From Sphingobacteriales bacterium (GTDB lineage Bacteria > Bacteroidota > Bacteroidia > Chitinophagales > CAIOSU01), in contig JAIXOI010000014.1 of assembly GCA_027486795.1 (NCBI GenBank), forward strand, positions 1 through 35,609: a DNA stretch of 35,609 bases, written 5' to 3'. Position numbers and translations under genes: made by a program. Of the stretch, positions 16,916 through 22,829 are shown one piece after another (positions within the stretch are counted from its first letter, which is position 1; each line of letters starts with the position of its first letter). The notes under the pieces are model-generated. The model searched no databases. It had not been told where the DNA came from and worked only from the letters and a program-made list of their open reading frames with translations.

Positions 16916-17083
16916 ATGAAAGTTTTAAAGTCAGGAATATTTGCACTCTGGTTGGTTGTAAGCCTTAGCTCTTGCATAACCACCAAAGACCTTATTACCC
17001 CAACAAACGAGCAGCCCCCAAGTGGCGGAATGGACGGTGGCACCGGCAGCGGCACCATAGGCAATGACCCAAGTAACCCATGA
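16916..17083 (+). CDS. Small lipoprotein, 55 residues
   Basis: ATG at 16916 opens a 55-codon frame ending in TGA at 17081-17083. The product begins MKVLKSGIFALWLVVSLSSC, a textbook lipoprotein signal peptide with Cys20 as lipidation site, followed by a mature part of 36 residues rich in T, P, G, N and S, including GGMDGGTGSGTIGNDPSNP. No domain is recognisable. Small disordered lipoproteins of this type are common in Bacteroidota. It stands between the divergent CvfB-like gene and plsC, with a terminator about 95 bases downstream, so it appears to be its own transcript. TAACCTTG at 16846-16853 is a possible -7 box. Confidence 0.72.
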   Translation: MKVLKSGIFALWLVVSLSSCITTKDLITPTNEQPPSGGMDGGTGSGTIGNDPSNP

Positions 17084-17176
17084 GGAAATTTGGCTGAGGC
17101 CTTTTTGCTAAAAAGGGCTCAAAAAGTGCTATGAACCACTTCTTTCCAAAACATAACACTTATTATGCCTAGTGCT

Positions 17177-17201
17177 AAGGTTTGTAACCTTTTTGTTTTT
17201 T
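17177..17201 (+). terminator. Probable terminator after the small lipoprotein
   Basis: AAGGTT (17177-17182) and AACCTT (17186-17191) form a 6-bp stem with a 3-base loop, followed by TTTGTTTTTT. The stem is weak, but the T tract and position after the small lipoprotein gene fit. Confidence 0.5.
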
Positions 17202-17289
17202 GACCGTTAAGAGTATATAGTTTATATGAAACAATTGCTCAAAATGGCTCAAAACCCTTCACGTATTACAATTTTGCTATTTTTACACC

Positions 17290-18054
17290 GTGAGCGCATA
17301 TAGCAAATACATACGACGTTCCATCGCTTGGTGGTCAGTGGTAGTTTTCGGACTTACCTTTATGCTCCTATACCCGTTATTTTATATTACATTGCAATCG
17401 CCAAAATGGCACCCATTAGCTAACAAATTAAGGGTGTTTTGGGCCAAGATATTGTTCCCGCTTACTGCTAGCAGTTATGAGGTAAGCTACATTACACCCC
17501 TCGACCCTAACAAACAATACGTAGTGTGTGCAAACCACACGAGCATGATAGATATACCACTTTCAGCCATATTGCTGAACGGGGCCAATTTTAAATTCAT
17601 GGCCAAACACCAATTGGCCGACATTCCTGTTTTTGGTATATTCTTCCGCACCATCGACATTCCGGTAAACAGGGATAGTAAAATAGCCTCCTTTAAAGCT
17701 TACAAAAAAGCCTTAGAGGCACTCGACCAGGGATATAGCCTTATTATTTATCCAGAAGGTACTACTAGCGACATTGCCCCGCAAATGTTGGATTTCAAGA
17801 ATGGACCCTTTAAAATTGCCATTGATAAACAAGTTGCCATTATACCGGTTACTTTTTTAGATAACTGGCACATGTTTTTGTACGATGGCTCCATGTTGTA
17901 TCGCCCAAGCTGCGCAAGGGTTATAGTGCACGAACCGATTGAAACGGTTGGCATGACCCAGGCTGATGCCGATAGCCTTAAAGAACTGGTATATAACATC
18001 ATTGACCACGACCTGAAAAACGAGTATGGAAGTAAATTTGCCTTTGGTAGATAA
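17290..18054 (+). CDS. plsC: 1-acyl-sn-glycerol-3-phosphate acyltransferase (PlsC family)
   Basis: A 254-residue membrane acyltransferase that adds the second acyl chain to lysophosphatidate. Visible: an N-terminal hydrophobic anchor (WWSVVVFGLTFMLLYPLFYI, 14-33), the catalytic NHTSMID (H83, D88), the FFRTIDIPVNR acyl-binding block, the IIYPEGTTS substrate motif (152-160), and IIPVTF. Length is normal. The start is GTG at 17290. The last 29 bases overlap gatC, and gatC in turn overlaps the ABC ATPase gene, so the three are one transcript. Other 1-acylglycerophosphate acyltransferase subgroups cannot be ruled out. Confidence 0.9.
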   Translation: MSAYSKYIRRSIAWWSVVVFGLTFMLLYPLFYITLQSPKWHPLANKLRVFWAKILFPLTASSYEVSYITPLDPNKQYVVCANHTSMIDIPLSAILLNGANFKFMAKHQLADIPVFGIFFRTIDIPVNRDSKIASFKAYKKALEALDQGYSLIIYPEGTTSDIAPQMLDFKNGPFKIAIDKQVAIIPVTFLDNWHMFLYDGSMLYRPSCARVIVHEPIETVGMTQADADSLKELVYNIIDHDLKNEYGSKFAFGR

Positions 18055-18328
18055 ACTGGCGACCCTTGCCAAACTTAAGTTTGATGATGTTGAAAAAGAA
18101 GCCATAAGAGCCGACTTGTCGAAAATATTGGGCTTTATGGAAAAACTTGATGAGCTAGATACTACTGGCGTTAAACCTTTGGTGTATATTTCGGATGCGG
18201 TGAATATGCTCAGGGAAGATACCGTGTTGCAAAACACCACCCGCGAGCAATCATTGCAAAATGCGCCCGACCAAAATGGCGTTTATTTTAAAATACCCAA
18301 AGTAATCAATAAAGAAAGCCATGAGTGA
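18026..18328 (+). CDS. gatC: GatC, Asp/Glu-tRNA amidotransferase subunit C
   Basis: A 100-residue protein of the GatC family, the small scaffold subunit of the GatCAB complex that converts Glu-tRNA(Gln) or Asp-tRNA(Asn) to the amidated form. Visible: [48 protein letters not shown], the GatC signature, and the tail LREDTVLQ and [11 protein letters not shown]. The start lies inside plsC (29-base overlap) and the end overlaps the ABC gene by 8 bases. GatA and GatB are not next to it, so the complex is encoded at separate loci here. Confidence 0.93.
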   Translation: MEVNLPLVDKLATLAKLKFDDVEKEAIRADLSKILGFMEKLDELDTTGVKPLVYISDAVNMLREDTVLQNTTREQSLQNAPDQNGVYFKIPKVINKESHE

Positions 18329-19028
18329 GGTTATTAAGCTAGCCGACATTACCAAGTTTTATGTAATGGGTACCGAAACCATTCGGGCACTCAACGGTGT
18401 AAGCCTTACCGTAAACAATAACGAGTACGTGGCCATGATGGGCCCTTCAGGCTCAGGCAAATCGACGTTGATGAATATTTTAGGTTGCTTGGATAGCCCA
18501 ACTACCGGACAATACATCCTCAACAATCACGACGTGAGCCATATGCGCGACAACGATTTGGCGGCAATACGCAATAAAGAGATTGGTTTCGTTTTTCAAA
18601 CATTCAACCTCCTACCTCGCTTAAGTGCTTTGGAGAATGTGGAATTGCCGTTAATATACTATGGCCTTGGTAAAAAAGCCCGCCGCGAACGCGCCGAGGA
18701 AGTACTGGTGCAAGTGGGATTGAAAGACCGTATGGAACACAAGCCCAACGAACTATCAGGCGGACAGCGCCAAAGGGTTGCTATTGCACGGGCGCTGGTA
18801 AACAATCCATCGATTATACTAGCCGATGAGCCCACTGGTAACCTCGATACCAAAACCTCAATCGAGATAATGGCGATGCTGGATACCATACATAGCAACG
18901 GCAATACGGTAATACTCGTAACGCACGAAGAAGACATTGCCAGCTACGCGCACCGCATCATTCGTATGCGCGATGGCATAGTAGAAAGCGATGCCATGAA
19001 CGAGCAAATTGTCGGATTTAAAGGATAA
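18321..19028 (+). CDS. ABC transporter ATP-binding protein, MacB/LolD type
   Basis: A 235-residue ATPase of the MacB/LolD/FtsE cluster (COG1136). Visible: Walker [10 protein letters not shown] (41-49), Q-loop [17 protein letters not shown] (91-107), signature [15 protein letters not shown] (145-159), Walker [13 protein letters not shown] (165-176) and the H-loop LVTHEEDIA. Such ATPases work with a permease of the MacB/LolCE fold in lipoprotein transport, antimicrobial efflux or cell-envelope stress. No permease gene is adjacent, so the partner is elsewhere. The gene overlaps gatC by 8 bases and ends immediately before the convergent histone-deacetylase-like gene. Confidence 0.92.
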   Translation: MSEVIKLADITKFYVMGTETIRALNGVSLTVNNNEYVAMMGPSGSGKSTLMNILGCLDSPTTGQYILNNHDVSHMRDNDLAAIRNKEIGFVFQTFNLLPRLSALENVELPLIYYGLGKKARRERAEEVLVQVGLKDRMEHKPNELSGGQRQRVAIARALVNNPSIILADEPTGNLDTKTSIEIMAMLDTIHSNGNTVILVTHEEDIASYAHRIIRMRDGIVESDAMNEQIVGFKG

Positions 19029-19928
19029 TCAACCCCAAAGACTTTTGGCAACCCTAAACGTATTGGCGTGCGCCTCTACTATTTGCCACACATCGGCCGA
19101 ATAGCCGCCACCCATACTAACCTGTACCGGAATACCGAGTTCGTGCGCAGTACCTAGCACTAATTTATCACGTTGTTTACAGCCATCTATAGTTAACCCT
19201 AGTCGGCCCAACTTGTCGGTAGCCAATACATCCACCCCACTCAGGTAAAATATAAAATCGGGTTTTACCTGTTCAATCAATTTTGGCAATGCTTCTGCCA
19301 ATAATGCTAAATATGGCCCATCGGTTATGCTATCGGGTAGCGCAATGTCCAAATCACTTACTTCTTTTCGGTGTGGGAAGTTTTTAGCACCGTGCATACT
19401 AAAGGTAAACACCCGTGGCTCGTGCTGGAATATTTGCGCCGTACCGTTGCCTTGGTGCACATCTAGGTCTACTATCAGTATTTGTTTAGCGAGACCCTGG
19501 TGAAGCAAATAGGTGGCAGCAATGGCTTGGTCGTTTAGCAAACAAAACCCCTCACCAGCATTGGTAAAAGCATGGTGCGTGCCACCAGCAATATTAAAGG
19601 CAATGCCGTGTTCCAAAGCATGCAAAGTCCCATCGAGCGTACCTTGGGCAATGGTTATTTCGCGCTGCACCAACTGCGCCGATAGTGGAAAGCCCGTGCG
19701 CCTAATCTCGGCTTTGGTTAGTTGTAATAATTTGAGCCGCTGCCAATAATCGGCATCGTGTGCCAGCAAAATAACTTCGTCGGCCATTGCACCGGGAATA
19801 TGAAAATCCTTCGGTTCCAGCGTGCCTTCGTGCAGCAATTGTTGGGGCAGCAGTTCGTACTTTTCCATAGGGAAACGATGGCCAGCTGGCAGCGGATGGG
19901 CATATATGGGCGAATAGGCGGTGTACAT
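19029..19928 (-). CDS. Histone deacetylase-family (class IV-like) protein
   Basis: A 299-residue zinc amidohydrolase of the HDAC/acetoin-utilisation/acetylpolyamine amidohydrolase superfamily. Visible: NIAGGTHHAF (His118-His119 dyad), LIVDLDVHQGNGTA (zinc ligands D156 and H158), FYLSGVDVLATDKLGRLGLT (third ligand D233) and VSMGGGYSADV with the transition-state Tyr. The HQGNG and DKLGRLGLT forms resemble bacterial class IV enzymes. Natural substrates in bacteria are mostly unknown (acetylated proteins, polyamines or small molecules). It converges on the ABC gene with no gap. The start is ATG at 19926-19928 with a TATATTTG promoter box 10 bases before it. Confidence 0.9.
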   Translation of the reverse strand: MYTAYSPIYAHPLPAGHRFPMEKYELLPQQLLHEGTLEPKDFHIPGAMADEVILLAHDADYWQRLKLLQLTKAEIRRTGFPLSAQLVQREITIAQGTLDGTLHALEHGIAFNIAGGTHHAFTNAGEGFCLLNDQAIAATYLLHQGLAKQILIVDLDVHQGNGTAQIFQHEPRVFTFSMHGAKNFPHRKEVSDLDIALPDSITDGPYLALLAEALPKLIEQVKPDFIFYLSGVDVLATDKLGRLGLTIDGCKQRDKLVLGTAHELGIPVQVSMGGGYSADVWQIVEAHANTFRVAKSLWG

Positions 19929-19938
19929 ACAATTGCCA

Positions 19939-19946
19939 CAAATATA
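19939..19946 (-). promoter_or_regulatory. -7 promoter box of the HDAC-like gene
   Basis: TATATTTG on the minus strand matches TAnnTTTG exactly, 10 bases before the ATG. It gives the gene its own start of transcription, downstream of the non-coding RNA terminator at 20007-20053. The upstream RNA therefore need not be its leader. Confidence 0.5.
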
Positions 19947-20006
19947 GGCAGCATGGATGCAACAATGGTTGGAAGGGTTTGTTCGTACCTAAAGTAGAAA
20001 CCACCC

Positions 20007-20053
20007 AAAACACAAAGCGGGCTCAAAACTTTTAACAGTTTCGAAACCCGCTT
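20007..20053 (-). terminator. Terminator of structured RNA copy 1
   Basis: On the minus strand AAGCGGG (20047-20053) pairs with CCCGCTT (20015-20021). Inside it TCGAAAC pairs with GTTTTGA, and TTTGTGTTTT follows. Copy 2 keeps both helices with different bases. Confidence 0.8.
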
Positions 20054-20352
20054 CCATTTCCTAAAGGCTAATGCCCGAAAATGTCAAGTTACTGTTGAGC
20101 AGCTTTGTCCTTTCTAATAAGCCTCGTGCCGAAGCACTTATCCTAAACTGGACGCTGACCCTCGCATGAAAGTTGGTTTTCGGTAAGCGTTGCTTCCTAA
20201 GAAGTGTTACCTTTAATTTATTGGTCGTCTTCTGAAGCCGAAGCTTTCCCAGAACCTTCCTCTCGGTCGGAACCCTTTGACTAAACCAACAATTCAAACA
20301 ACTTTCTGGAGTGCCTGGCTTTTGCAAGCCTGCTGTTTATCCCTCGCTTGAT
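20007..20352 (-). ncRNA. Putative structured non-coding RNA, copy 1 (unknown family)
   Basis: A transcript of about 346 nt is predicted between the promoter at 20358-20388 and the terminator at 20007-20053. Visible helices: GGCTT-GCAA-AAGCC with a GNRA tetraloop (20317-20330) near the 5' end; TTCTG...CAGAA enclosing AAGC-TTCG-GCTT (20230-20254); GGTAA...TTACC (20182-20211), whose partner in copy 2 is GGTAT...ATACC, a compensatory change; and ATAAG...CTTAT enclosing GTGC-TTCG-GCAC (20117-20141). An 88-codon frame crosses the region but is shifted and stopped in copy 2, so it is not counted as coding. I see no match to RNase P, tmRNA, SRP or 6S RNA signatures. Function is unknown; a trans-acting regulatory RNA is one option. 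Confidence 0.7.
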
Positions 20353-20357
20353 GTTAT

Positions 20358-20388
20358 CAAAATTATACTACCTGCCCTCAAATTCAAA
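20358..20388 (-). promoter_or_regulatory. Promoter of structured RNA copy 1
   Basis: On the minus strand TTTG (20385-20388), a 19-base spacer and TAATTTTG (20358-20365) form a complete Bacteroidota promoter. Copy 2 has the same elements with the same 19-base spacer. Confidence 0.78.
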
Positions 20389-20404
20389 ATAATTATCGTA
20401 ATAT

Positions 20405-20508
20405 TTATACACAAGATACAAACCCGTTTACGCACACATTAATCTGTTTCTGCACCTTTTTTGGCTGGTTATTAACATATTACGGGATTCGTTTTATGCT
20501 TATGCACA
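20405..20508. promoter_or_regulatory. Three DnaA-box-like sites upstream of RNA copy 1
   Basis: Reading the plus strand: TTATACACA (20405-20413), TTACGCACA (20428-20436) and TTATGCACA (20500-20508). They start 17, 40 and 112 bases beyond the -33 element at 20385-20388. The first and third match TTATNCACA in full; the second differs at one fixed position. Copy 2 has sites at 17, 40 and 111 bases. They could bind DnaA or a transcription factor with a similar site. Confidence 0.5.
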
Positions 20509-20667
20509 ATACCATCAAGATTAAGGTATGTTTTATCAATTACTATTTTTACCAAAAATTGAAAAAAACCTAGAAGGATTTTATTAATGTGTGAAGCAGA
20601 TAACAATCTCCCGGCTTTTTGCAATCAATATAGGAGCAGCAAAGCGATGTAAAAGTAAAACTCCCCT

Positions 20668-20714
20668 AAAACACGAAACGGGCCTCAAACCTTTGACAGT
20701 TTAAGAACCCGCTT
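20668..20714 (-). terminator. Terminator of structured RNA copy 2
   Basis: On the minus strand AAGCGGG (20708-20714) pairs with CCCGTTT (20676-20682, one wobble). Inside it CTTAAAC pairs with GTTTGAG, followed by CGTGTTTT. Compared with copy 1, several pairs changed on both sides. Confidence 0.78.
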
Positions 20715-21015
20715 CCATTTTCGTATGGCCTAAGCCGGAAAACGTCAAGTTACTGTTATTATGGCTTTGTCTTCTTCCTTGTTTCCAGCCGAAGCTTTCT
20801 TCTTGGTTTCCAACGCTGACCTCCTACTGAAATGTTCTTCTCGGTATTGTTTTTCCTCCTAGAAGGTCATACCTTTAATTGATTGATCGTCTTCTGAAGC
20901 CGAGGCTTTCCCAGAACCTCCCTTGCGGTTGGAACCCTTTGACTAAACCAACAATTCAAATAACTTTTCTAAGGTGTCTGGCTTTTGCAAGCCTGCCTTT
21001 TATCCCTCCCTTGAT
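20668..21015 (-). ncRNA. Putative structured non-coding RNA, copy 2 (unknown family)
   Basis: Paralogue of the RNA at 20007-20352, about 348 nt by the same reasoning. The 5' GNRA hairpin is identical (20980-20993). The TTCTG...CAGAA hairpin is kept with loop CTCG in place of TTCG (20892-20916). The GGTAT...ATACC helix (20843-20873) covaries with copy 1. An AGC-TTCG-GCT hairpin (20787-20796) takes the place of copy 1's second TTCG hairpin. Overall length is equal to within a few bases although many positions differ, which suggests selection on structure. All minus-strand frames are broken by stops when followed through both copies. Copy 2 lies upstream of copy 1 in transcription and ends before copy 1's promoter, so they are independent units. 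Confidence 0.7.
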
Positions 21016-21020
21016 GATAT

Positions 21021-21051
21021 CAAAGTTAGCATACCACACCGCATTTCCAAA
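21021..21051 (-). promoter_or_regulatory. Promoter of structured RNA copy 2
   Basis: On the minus strand TTTG (21048-21051), a 19-base spacer and TAACTTTG (21021-21028). Same architecture as copy 1; the spacer sequence differs while its length is kept. Confidence 0.8.
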
Positions 21052-21067
21052 ATATTTTCATTAATAC

Positions 21068-21170
21068 TTATACACTCTAAATGAACAGGGTTATACACCA
21101 ATATAGAGGCCTTATTAACCATTATACTTGGTTGTAAACAATTTACGCATCTCCTTCAAGGTTATGCACA
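21068..21170. promoter_or_regulatory. Three DnaA-box-like sites upstream of RNA copy 2
   Basis: TTATACACT (21068-21076), TTATACACC (21091-21099) and TTATGCACA (21162-21170), starting 17, 40 and 111 bases beyond the -33 element at 21048-21051. The third is a full match to TTATNCACA; the first two miss only the last base. Confidence 0.5.
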
Positions 21171-21278
21171 AAGTTATCGGTATCAGTCACTTTTTGAGTA
21201 GGTCCATTTTTCGATAAAAAATACCAAAACCGCATAATTGGGTTGTTACCTGCGCGTTTTATACTCAATAAAAAGCGC

Positions 21279-22175
21279 ATGAAACTTACCGCCATAAACC
21301 CACACTTTAATGCCTGCGATCAAAATTGGGAGCTAATGCCCGAGCAAGATGGAGGCAGACTTTGCCAGAGCTGCGAACGTGTATTGATTGATTTTATTCA
21401 AACAACCGAACAGGAAGTGCTAAACCAGCAGCGCGCCAACGATTTTAAACTTTGTGGGCGCTATACCCGCAGCCAAGTGGATAGGCTGCACCGCCACCTC
21501 ACCTTGGAAGAAAGCCAAAAAAATCGCCCGTGGTTAGTATCGTTGGCAATGGGGTTGGGTAGTTTATTGCCTGTGGGGGTTGCCGCGCAACACAATACCT
21601 TACATGTTGAAGACATTAACTTGACGCCAGATAGCACTGAATATGAGATAATTAACATTGTTGCAGGTAAGCTGCGGCCTCCTTCATCTACTGATGAGGT
21701 GATTAATGTAGAAGTACCCATTACCTATTCGGTGCCTATGCCTGGGGTGCCTGGAGATTTACGATACCCGCTGTTGGCGATAGATAGCGCGGGAAAGGAA
21801 TATATTGAAATCAATGGCAAAGTTTTGGATACCGAAACAGGTGAGACAATTCCATTTGCCAGTGTTTGGGTTGAAGGCACCAAAATAGGCGTGGCAACCG
21901 ACTTTGATGGTTATTTTTCACTAAAAGTACCTGCTAGTTATGGAAAGCTCACTCTAGTAGCATCTTCATTAGGATACTTAGCAGATTCTGCAGCTGTCGA
22001 TTTGTCAATAGTACTTAAGCAAGAACTAAAACTTGAGCTTGTTATGGATTTGCATGTAAAAGGGATGATGGTAGGCATACTATATAGCAAGCCTACTTTT
22101 GGTCAACAACTAAAGCGCTGGAGCAACCCTGCTAATTGGTACCGGGCTATAAAAAATAGGCTGGAATATAAATAA
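21279..22175 (+). CDS. Membrane protein with N-terminal four-cysteine module and CarboxypepD_reg-like domain
   Basis: A 298-residue protein from ATG 21279 (the frame extends to TTG 21243 without support). Residues 1-60 carry C13, the C29-x2-C32 pair and C59 in a pattern seen at the start of many Bacteroidota proteins (Cys-x3-Trp-x2-Met, then Gly-Gly-Arg-x-Cys-x2-Cys and an Asp-Phe pair), probably a metal-binding knuckle. One hydrophobic segment (WLVSLAMGLGSLLPVGVAAQ, about 85-104) follows. Residues 165-245 form a CarboxypepD_reg-like beta sandwich (INGKVLDTETGETIPFASV, TDFDGYFSLKVP) like the plug-side domain of SusC proteins. The layout suggests a cytoplasmic sensor or assembly module joined across the inner membrane to a periplasmic domain. 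No enzyme motif is seen. Confidence 0.8.
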   Translation: MKLTAINPHFNACDQNWELMPEQDGGRLCQSCERVLIDFIQTTEQEVLNQQRANDFKLCGRYTRSQVDRLHRHLTLEESQKNRPWLVSLAMGLGSLLPVGVAAQHNTLHVEDINLTPDSTEYEIINIVAGKLRPPSSTDEVINVEVPITYSVPMPGVPGDLRYPLLAIDSAGKEYIEINGKVLDTETGETIPFASVWVEGTKIGVATDFDGYFSLKVPASYGKLTLVASSLGYLADSAAVDLSIVLKQELKLELVMDLHVKGMMVGILYSKPTFGQQLKRWSNPANWYRAIKNRLEYK

Positions 22176-22213
22176 GTTAACATTGGGAGCTAAAAGCATA
22201 GCCTTGAAGTAGT

Positions 22214-22221
22214 TACATTTG
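22214..22221 (+). promoter_or_regulatory. -7 promoter box of the HD oxygenase gene
   Basis: TACATTTG matches TAnnTTTG and ends 24 bases before ATG 22246. It overlaps the TTG at 22219, which would be the longest-ORF start, so the ATG is preferred. No clear -33 TTTG is seen. Confidence 0.4.
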
Positions 22222-22245
22222 CAACATCACCATTTGCAAAGCCCT

Positions 22246-22812
22246 ATGCCTACCGCACAACAAATAGCCGACGAGATATTTGACCTATACGCCAAATACG
22301 GCCGTGCCGACTATATAGGCGAGCCCGTTTCGCAAATTGAGCACATGGCCCAGGCAGCGCAATGCGCCCAGCAAGAAGGCTTTGATGATGAAGTGGTTTT
22401 GGCGGCCTTCTTTCACGATATTGGCCACATTTGTGTAAACGAGGAGCAATATAAAAACATGGGCGGCTTTGGTAACCAAGAGCACGAAAAGGTGGGTGCG
22501 GAATTTCTACGCCAACGTGGCTTTAGTGAGAGCCTCTGCCAAATGGTGGGAAACCATGTAATAGCCAAGCGCTACCTTACTTATAAAAATCCCGATTATT
22601 ACGCCAAACTATCGGAAGCAAGTAAAGAAACCCTGCGCTACCAAGGCGGTCCCATGAGCACCGATGAAGCTGCGGCATTTGAGCAAGATCCATTATTTAC
22701 GGCAAGCATTAAGCTGCGCGAGTGGGACGAACTAGCCAAAGAAGAGCATAAACCGCTACCTGACTTGGAAGTATATAAGCAAATGGCTATTAGGGCTTTA
22801 TCAAGCAATTAA
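22246..22812 (+). CDS. HD-domain mixed-valent diiron oxygenase, PhnZ/TmpB-like
   Basis: A 188-residue HD-domain protein of the group called phosphonate-degradation HD-domain oxygenase. The family signature DYIGEPVSQIEHMAQAAQ is present, with Tyr23 and Glu26 corresponding to the substrate-positioning Tyr and Glu of PhnZ. Six metal ligands can be assigned: H33, H57-D58 (FFHDIGH), H80 (QEHEKVG), H104 (NHVIAKRY) and D161 (REWDEL). PhnZ cleaves 2-amino-1-hydroxyethylphosphonate to glycine and phosphate with O2; TmpB acts on a trimethylated analogue. No PhnY/TmpA hydroxylase or phosphonate transporter is nearby, so the substrate remains open. The start is ATG 22246. Confidence 0.85.
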   Translation: MPTAQQIADEIFDLYAKYGRADYIGEPVSQIEHMAQAAQCAQQEGFDDEVVLAAFFHDIGHICVNEEQYKNMGGFGNQEHEKVGAEFLRQRGFSESLCQMVGNHVIAKRYLTYKNPDYYAKLSEASKETLRYQGGPMSTDEAAAFEQDPLFTASIKLREWDELAKEEHKPLPDLEVYKQMAIRALSSN

Positions 22813-22829
22813 ACAACCTTTCGATACTG

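Larger units (their letters stand above)
19991..20509 (-). repeat. Tandem repeat unit, copy 1 (structured RNA gene with its control region)
   Basis: First of two diverged direct copies with an offset of about 662 bases (second copy 20651-21171). The unit holds, in minus-strand order, three TTATNCACA-like sites, a promoter, an RNA of about 345 nt and a terminator. The longest identical block I found is 30 bases (20269-20298 and 20931-20960). Other conserved blocks include the GGCTT-GCAA-AAGCC hairpin and the ACAGTAACTTGAC segment. Confidence 0.85.
20651..21171 (-). repeat. Tandem repeat unit, copy 2
   Basis: Second copy of the unit described at 19991-20509, in the same orientation and the same internal order. 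The spacer between the copies (20510-20650) and the stretch 21172-21278 are AT-rich, and I see no gene or further copy in them. Confidence 0.85.

Noticed and set aside
17096-17137. Imperfect inverted repeat just after the small lipoprotein
   Set aside because: An 11-bp stem with one mismatch can be drawn, but no T tract follows; the hairpin at 17177-17201 is the better terminator.
20200-20300. Part of the RNA (GAGGAAGGTTCTGGG) resembles the GAGGAAAGTCC block of RNase P RNA
   Set aside because: The block is not conserved in copy 2, and the other invariant RNase P segments (ACAGAA near the 3' end, the P4 sequence) are missing.
20061-20327. An 88-codon minus-strand frame inside RNA copy 1
   Set aside because: In copy 2 the same stretch is frameshifted and stopped early, the start would be TTG, and the sequence shows paired RNA helices. 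It is treated as chance within a non-coding RNA.
19929-20352. RNA copy 1 as a riboswitch-like leader of the HDAC-like gene
   Set aside because: A full terminator follows the RNA, and the HDAC-like gene has its own TATATTTG box 10 bases before the start. A leader role is possible only by read-through.
20879-21064. A 61-codon plus-strand frame in repeat copy 2
   Set aside because: It runs antisense through the RNA and its promoter and is not kept in copy 1.
19930-21240. The region as the chromosomal replication origin
   Set aside because: DnaA-like sites are present, but there is no dnaA, no clear AT-rich unwinding repeat and no skew information; the site spacing is better explained by duplicated promoter regions.
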